A stretch of DNA of 64,000 nucleotides, taken from positions 1 through 64,000 of the forward strand of contig NZ_VWWP01000011.1 in NCBI RefSeq assembly GCF_011752975.1, read 5' to 3'. The notes beneath the pieces were generated by a model. It was not told where the DNA came from and did no database searches. It was given only the letters and a program-made list of their open reading frames with translations. This document shows, piece by piece, positions 59,781 to 64,000 of the stretch; the stretch's first letter is position 1, and each line of letters opens with the position of its first letter. Origin of the DNA: Chryseobacterium sp. Tr-659. GTDB lineage: Bacteria > Bacteroidota > Bacteroidia > Flavobacteriales > Weeksellaceae. The position numbers and the translations under genes were made by a program.

Positions 59781-60581
59781 TTATTTTCCTTTATAATTAG
59801 GTTTTCTTTTTTGTAAAAAGGCATTTACTCCTTCAAGGAAGTCTTCTGTTTCTGCAGCTTCCTGTTGCAAATCGCCTTCCAGTTCAAGCTGTTCTTTTAA
59901 TGTATTGGTATACGAATTGGCAAAAGCTTTTTTTGTAAGCTTAAGTGCAGCTGTTGGCATGTTGGCCATTCTTTCAAGAATTTCCATAGATTTTGGAATA
60001 AACTCTTCTTCTGTAAAAACTTCAGCTACTAAACCATAGGCTTTAGATTCTTCAGCAGATAATTTTTTGCCTGTAAAAGCTAAATAATTGGCCAACTGTC
60101 TACCTAAAAGTTTCGGTAAGAAGTAAGTTCCTCCTGTATCAGGAATTAAACCGATATTGGAGAATGCCTGAGCAAAATAGGCTTTTTCATTCGCCAAAAC
60201 GAAATCAGAGATTAAAGCTAACATCGCTCCAGCTCCTACTGCAGGACCGTTTACTAAAGCAATAACCGGTTTTTTGCAACGGGTAACTTCCATTACTAAA
60301 GGGTTATAGTAATCTACCACAATTTTTCTGATAATATCATGGTCATGGTGTTCTTTACCTACCACAAAAGCTTCATCCAGATTCTGACCTGAGCAAAATG
60401 CTCTTCCTCTTCCGGAAATAGCAACACATCTTACAGTTTCATCTTCGCTACATTCTTTAACAAAGTCTCTAAGATCTGATAAAGCCGGCTTTGTAAGGGC
60501 GTTCATTGTTTCCGGTTGATTAAGATATGCGATTTTGAGCTTCCCGTCAAAATGCGTTTCAATATCGAGTTGTGTATACAT
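59781..60581 (-). CDS. paaG: PaaG, 1,2-epoxyphenylacetyl-CoA isomerase
   Basis: Isomerises ring-1,2-epoxyphenylacetyl-CoA to oxepin-CoA. Crotonase fold of 266 residues. The oxyanion segments are FCSGQNLDEA and NGPAVGAGAMLALISD. The PaaG-type active-site loop is IPDTGGTYFLPKL with D148, equivalent to the catalytic Asp of E. coli PaaG; PaaF-type enzymes differ there. It is preceded by a beta-helix gene and 205 bp of non-coding DNA. Confidence 0.9.
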   Translation of the reverse strand: MYTQLDIETHFDGKLKIAYLNQPETMNALTKPALSDLRDFVKECSEDETVRCVAISGRGRAFCSGQNLDEAFVVGKEHHDHDIIRKIVVDYYNPLVMEVTRCKKPVIALVNGPAVGAGAMLALISDFVLANEKAYFAQAFSNIGLIPDTGGTYFLPKLLGRQLANYLAFTGKKLSAEESKAYGLVAEVFTEEEFIPKSMEILERMANMPTAALKLTKKAFANSYTNTLKEQLELEGDLQQEAAETEDFLEGVNAFLQKRKPNYKGK

Positions 60582-60786
60582 AAAAAATCAATTTTAAATC
60601 AGATAAATATAATCATTTAACAGGATATCTAAGTAACAATTCATCAATGAAAGCCTGAATATTTCAATGCTATACATTATTGATCGCTTGTTATGTTTTC
60701 AAATTACTAAATAATGATATTCACCAGTGATATAAGCATTTTATAAGCTGTTATATTTAAAAATATTAATATCTGTTTTACTTTTC

Positions 60787-62583
60787 TTATATAGGGGTAT
60801 TATTATAATAATTATCAAACTTAATGTGATCTGTAATACCATCATCATTGATAGCAGTAGTATTACAGTTAAATAGAATATTATCTTTTGCAATAATTTT
60901 TTTACATCTTAAGTAAAGACCTGTACTAAGGTTACTTACTTCGTTGCCCGACACTGTCACCTTACCATCTAAAGAAACACCTACATTTATAATAACTCCA
61001 TAGCCCAAACTGTTTCCATATATTAAATTATCGGAAACAACAAAACGATGAGTAAGATCATTAACTCTCTTATAGTCAGCTTCATATTCTGGTGTAAATC
61101 CATTTATAACAATTCCAACAAACTTATCTCCTATATTACTCGATTTGAAATTATTATTGCTAATTAATACATTCCCAAGTGGAGCAACAATTCTTTTAAC
61201 TTCTGTTACAGCATCTTCTGAGTAAGCAAAATATTCTATCACCGGGCCAGAAATATCTGAAGCATTATTGTTTGAGATATTAACCCCCATTATATTTCCA
61301 CCTATAACGACTGCTGTTCTTACACGATGAAATGTATTATTCATTATATTAATATTTTCTGCAATGGCAGTATCAATCTGAGACTGCAAGCCTATTCCGT
61401 AAGATATCCCATTTACTTCTTCAATAATATTATTACAAATTGAAATATTTTTGAAAGAATCTTCATACTCTCTATTTGTAACCTTTGCAGAGGCATTGAT
61501 AATTCCACTATCATTAGCAATGAGCTGGTGAATGTAATTATCTGTGATAACCGCATTCTTTTTAGTTCCATCAAATCGGATTGCACCCCATGTTGTATTT
61601 CTGAAAATATTATTAGAAATAATGAAATTATTTACATTATCATAAAAATCTATTGCAAATAGCCTATGCTTTCCATCATTATTTCTTCCACAATACTCAA
61701 AAAGATTATTATTTACAATTACAGATCCTCTGTAACCACACTCAAAGCCGCTCAGTCCAGATGGCATTTTTGCAGGATTAGGAGGCAAAGGATTATTGTT
61801 TGCATCCTTTGGAACCTCGTTTTTAAATATATTATTTTCTATAACAAAATTAAGATCGTGAGACTGGCTTATCACAAGATGCTCCATTCTATACTTCTGA
61901 TCCTGAGCCCCACTCTCAAAATAATTATTTCTAACTTTTATTGTATCACCTTCCAGTCTACAATCATAAATATTTACTGCTCTTGTATAAAGATCATAAA
62001 AACTACAATTACAGATTTCAATATTACTTGAAAGTATTATAAATATCCCTCCATTATAATCATTTGGATAATCGCTTTCAGAGTAGATCGTCAAATCTCT
62101 TTTTTTCTGATCAAAACGAATTCCGTCAATTATAAAGTTATTACATTCATTAAAGTTGAAAGAATATCCTAAAAAACGCTCCTTGCTGTTGGAAGTAATT
62201 ACTGTATGTTGTTTATCACCTAAAAGTTTAAAGCAATTATAACCATGAAATAAAAGCTCTTTGTTTACAATATACTCTCTTGCATCAAATCTCACTGTTG
62301 CTCCTAAATAATCTGCCATCTTCACCGCTGCTAAAATAATTTCCTCATCATTAGCATATCTTTTATTACATCTATACCATTCTATATTAATAGTATTTTC
62401 ATGTAAAAGAGCTTTATAATATTCTCCGTTTTTTTGAATAAGCACCACGCCATCTTCTGGCAGGCCAGTTCCGGGGACCTTCTGATAATAAACCTGTTCT
62501 CCGGTATTTAAAAAAAATTCAGTGTGCCCATGATCACCAATATTACATGTTGAAGGAAATCTTTGACTGTTACAATTTGTCAT
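60787..62583 (-). CDS. Right-handed parallel beta-helix protein
   Basis: A 598-residue protein dominated by right-handed beta-helix turns from about residue 130 to the end, seen as repeated Asn-rich units (NNIFRNTTWGAIRFDG, DNYIHQLIANDSGIINAS, NNTFHRVRTAVVIGGN). The N-terminal part (about 75-130, DEEIILAAVKMADYLGATVRFDAREYIV) resembles the lead-in of pectate-lyase-like and tailspike proteins. No signal peptide, T9SS domain or catalytic site is recognised, so substrate and location are unknown. The ATG is used because the longer frame would need a TTG and starts at the -7 box. It interrupts the paa operon and has its own promoter. Confidence 0.85.
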   Translation of the reverse strand: MTNCNSQRFPSTCNIGDHGHTEFFLNTGEQVYYQKVPGTGLPEDGVVLIQKNGEYYKALLHENTINIEWYRCNKRYANDEEIILAAVKMADYLGATVRFDAREYIVNKELLFHGYNCFKLLGDKQHTVITSNSKERFLGYSFNFNECNNFIIDGIRFDQKKRDLTIYSESDYPNDYNGGIFIILSSNIEICNCSFYDLYTRAVNIYDCRLEGDTIKVRNNYFESGAQDQKYRMEHLVISQSHDLNFVIENNIFKNEVPKDANNNPLPPNPAKMPSGLSGFECGYRGSVIVNNNLFEYCGRNNDGKHRLFAIDFYDNVNNFIISNNIFRNTTWGAIRFDGTKKNAVITDNYIHQLIANDSGIINASAKVTNREYEDSFKNISICNNIIEEVNGISYGIGLQSQIDTAIAENINIMNNTFHRVRTAVVIGGNIMGVNISNNNASDISGPVIEYFAYSEDAVTEVKRIVAPLGNVLISNNNFKSSNIGDKFVGIVINGFTPEYEADYKRVNDLTHRFVVSDNLIYGNSLGYGVIINVGVSLDGKVTVSGNEVSNLSTGLYLRCKKIIAKDNILFNCNTTAINDDGITDHIKFDNYYNNTPI

Positions 62584-62640
62584 AATAAATGTCTTTGTGT
62601 TAATTATTTTAAATAAGATCATTAAAAAATGATACTGACA

Positions 62641-62648
62641 CAAAACTA
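62641..62648 (-). promoter_or_regulatory. -7 element for the beta-helix gene
   Basis: TAGTTTTG on the minus strand, an exact TAnnTTTG match, 58 nt upstream of the start. A 6-bp inverted repeat (ACGACA/TGTCGT, 62659-62675) lies just upstream and could be an operator. A TTTG 14 nt upstream is too close to be a sure -33 element. Confidence 0.45.
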
Positions 62649-62728
62649 ATTGCTGCTAACGACAAAACCTGTCGTATCATTTTATCATTGACATCATAAA
62701 AACACATTTAAATAACGCTTTGCTATTT

Positions 62729-63193
62729 TTAATGACATTTAAAATAATCAAAAGGCTCCAGACAATCTAAGCACTGATAAGATGCCTTACACAAAGTTGA
62801 CCCGAATCTGCTGATCTGTTTGGTATGTTCAGAACCGCATCTTGGACATTTTTTCGGTTTCCCGATATGATGTTCGTCTGCTCCTTTTTCAGGCGGTGTA
62901 ATTCCGTAAACACGGAGCTTTTCTCTCGCTTCATCCGTTATCCAGTCTGTTGTCCAGATGGGAAACATTTTCGTCACTACCTTGGCTTCCCATCCGTTTT
63001 CTTTCATGATTTTCATGATATCTTCTTCGATGGTAAACATTGCCGGGCATGCGGAATAGGTAGGAGTAATTGTCACTTCACAGGTACTTTCTCCCGTGAT
63101 TTGTGCCCCTCTTACAATTCCAAGCTCCACAATATTGATTACCGGAATTTCTGGATCGGGAACCATTTCTAATATTTCTAAAGGATTTTTCAA
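62729..63193 (-). CDS. paaD: 1,2-phenylacetyl-CoA epoxidase subunit PaaD
   Basis: Maturation subunit of the PaaABCE epoxidase, thought to help iron-sulfur cluster assembly. The N-terminal domain is MIP18/DUF59-like (VPDPEIPVINIVELGIV, TPTYSACPAM). The C-terminal zinc-ribbon cysteines are C116, C119, C135, C141, C144 and C153. Length 154 is normal. It follows paaC in the usual order, with 174 bp between them that carry an intergenic repeat. Confidence 0.95.
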   Translation of the reverse strand: MKNPLEILEMVPDPEIPVINIVELGIVRGAQITGESTCEVTITPTYSACPAMFTIEEDIMKIMKENGWEAKVVTKMFPIWTTDWITDEAREKLRVYGITPPEKGADEHHIGKPKKCPRCGSEHTKQISRFGSTLCKASYQCLDCLEPFDYFKCH

Positions 63194-63297
63194 TCTTTCT
63201 TTATCTGTTTTTTAAAACGCTAAATGCGCTGAGATTTTTTTGAACGCTAAATGTTTTTTAAGTTCACTAAGGTGTATTACTTAACAACATCAAACAA

Positions 63298-63362
63298 AAA
63301 CAATGTATCAATGAAGGTTTTTAAAATAGCTACACTGATTCATTAAGACATTGTTACATTCA
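63298..63362. repeat. Intergenic repeat, copy E
   Basis: AACAATGTATCAATGAA on the left and CATTGTTACATTCA on the right, in the paaC-paaD gap. Degenerate member of the repeat family seen at 53722-58218. Confidence 0.45.
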
Positions 63363-63367
63363 AAAAC

Positions 63368-64000
63368 TTACCATGTACATCCGGGATACGCTCTCTGCAT
63401 ATACTGAAGTTCACAAAGGATAAATCCGAAATACTCTGTATGATACCCTGTTCTTGATTTGGGCTGCATGAAAGGATTTACAGGATATTCTAATCCGAAA
63501 TCTGCAAAATCTTTTTTTGTGACAGCAAGAAATTCTTCATAAAGAGCATCTGCATTGGGAGCTATATTCAAAGCTACCAAATCATCTTCACCTTCTGTTT
63601 TTGCGAATAAACCTTTTGTGTATTCCCAGATATTTTCGATGGCCTTTACCAAACGTTCACGGCTCTCTTCTGTTCCCTGAGCAAAGATTTTCATCCAGGA
63701 AGAAGCATGGGTATAGTGATATCTTACTTCTTTTAATGACTTTTGAGCAATTGCGGAAAGCTCTTCATTAGCTGAGTTTGATAATGCTTCATACATCAGT
63801 TTCTGATATACGGACAGTACATATACTTTAAGAATAGTCTGAGCATAGTCTTCATTGGGAAGTTCCGTCCAGTGTGCATTTACATATTCATGTTCATACC
63901 TTAAGAATGCGATATCATCTTCAGTTTTACCGTTATCTATAACTCTTGAAGCATACACATAAAAGTTATTTGCCTGACCCAGCTCGTCCAACGCAATGTT
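63368..64000 (-). CDS. paaC: 1,2-phenylacetyl-CoA epoxidase subunit PaaC (5' truncated)
   Basis: Structural ferritin-like subunit of the PaaABCE epoxidase; it binds PaaA but lacks the di-iron site. The frame stays open to the right edge, reading NIALDELGQANNFYVYASRV, so the first part lies beyond the window. The C-terminal helices (VRYHYTHASSWMKIFAQG, GRTGYHT-like YHTEYFGFILCELQYMQRAYPG) are typical. paaA, paaB and paaE are presumably upstream, off the window. Confidence 0.93.
   Translation of the reverse strand, partial: NIALDELGQANNFYVYASRVIDNGKTEDDIAFLRYEHEYVNAHWTELPNEDYAQTILKVYVLSVYQKLMYEALSNSANEELSAIAQKSLKEVRYHYTHASSWMKIFAQGTEESRERLVKAIENIWEYTKGLFAKTEGEDDLVALNIAPNADALYEEFLAVTKKDFADFGLEYPVNPFMQPKSRTGYHTEYFGFILCELQYMQRAYPGCTW

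Noticed and set aside
61666..62031. 121-codon plus-strand frame inside the beta-helix gene
   Set aside because: Antisense of a repetitive Asn-rich gene; Ile/Ser/Tyr-rich low-complexity translation.

Overview
The window reads as chromosomal DNA of a flavobacterium of the Chryseobacterium group (Weeksellaceae, Bacteroidota). This is inferred from family content: SprA of the type IX secretion system (T9SS), several T9SS-sorted proteins, a SusC/SusD pair, a GLPGLI protein, a SMUG2-type glycosylase and a double-glycine 'bacteriocin-like' leader peptide. The DNA is AT-rich and many genes are preceded by the Bacteroidota -7 element TAnnTTTG, which settles several start codons. No rRNA, CRISPR array or prophage was seen.

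Layout. 0-14 kb, mostly minus strand: a structured intergenic stretch, a VanZ-like protein, gcvH, ruvA-sprA, a GLPGLI protein, and a BadF-type sugar kinase followed by the malic enzyme gene maeB. 14-18 kb, plus strand: GtrA-like protein, PlsC-type acyltransferase, sugar MFS permease, DUF3810 metallopeptidase-like protein, then a candidate small RNA on the opposite strand. 18.6-24.3 kb, plus strand: a peptide export cassette made of a C39-like/VKOR/thioredoxin fusion, a C39-peptidase ABC exporter, a six-cysteine Gly-Gly peptide and an HlyD-type adaptor. 24.6-30.5 kb: tRNA-Met(CAT), a TlpA-like thioredoxin, a small membrane protein and a T9SS surface protein, then clpX, a HIT protein and greA. 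30.6-34.7 kb, plus strand: a degenerate Rieske-like lipoprotein, dtd, a serine beta-lactamase-like protein and a T9SS subtilase. 34.7-39.9 kb: two lipoproteins and a run of membrane proteins with a Coq4-like protein and a small winged-helix regulator. 40-44.5 kb: SusD and SusC. 45-51.1 kb: a crotonase, a tail-collar protein beside a T9SS protein, SMUG2, DUF4241 and SMI1/KNR4 proteins, a CPBP protease, and a REP-associated transposase (RAYT) flanked by its own palindromes. 51.2-64 kb, minus strand: a phenylacetate (paa) catabolic cluster, paaC-paaD-paaG-paaH-paaI-paaJ-paaY-paaZ in transcription order, interrupted by a beta-helix protein, a four-helix-bundle gene bracketed by inverted repeats, an esterase and several copies of an intergenic repeat.

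How the genes fit together. SprA is the outer-membrane channel through which the T9SS-sorted proteins at 26.3, 32.9 and 46.6 kb would be exported. The paa genes take phenylacetyl-CoA through epoxidation (PaaC, PaaD; the other subunits must lie beyond the right edge), isomerisation (PaaG), ring cleavage (PaaZ), beta-oxidation (PaaH, PaaJ) and CoA-thioester rescue (PaaI, PaaY).

The most unusual content is the 18.6-24.3 kb cassette. A double-glycine exporter sits with a dedicated disulfide-forming enzyme and a 46-residue core peptide with six cysteines. The exporter starts with TTG next to a nine-A run and just behind a terminator-like hairpin, which hints at slippage or attenuation. Secondary points of interest are the RAYT with a REP palindrome inside its own reading frame, a 22-nt element shared by two promoters of the 37-40 kb membrane-protein group, the repeat-bracketed four-helix-bundle gene, and unannotated structured RNAs near 0.3 and 18.0 kb.
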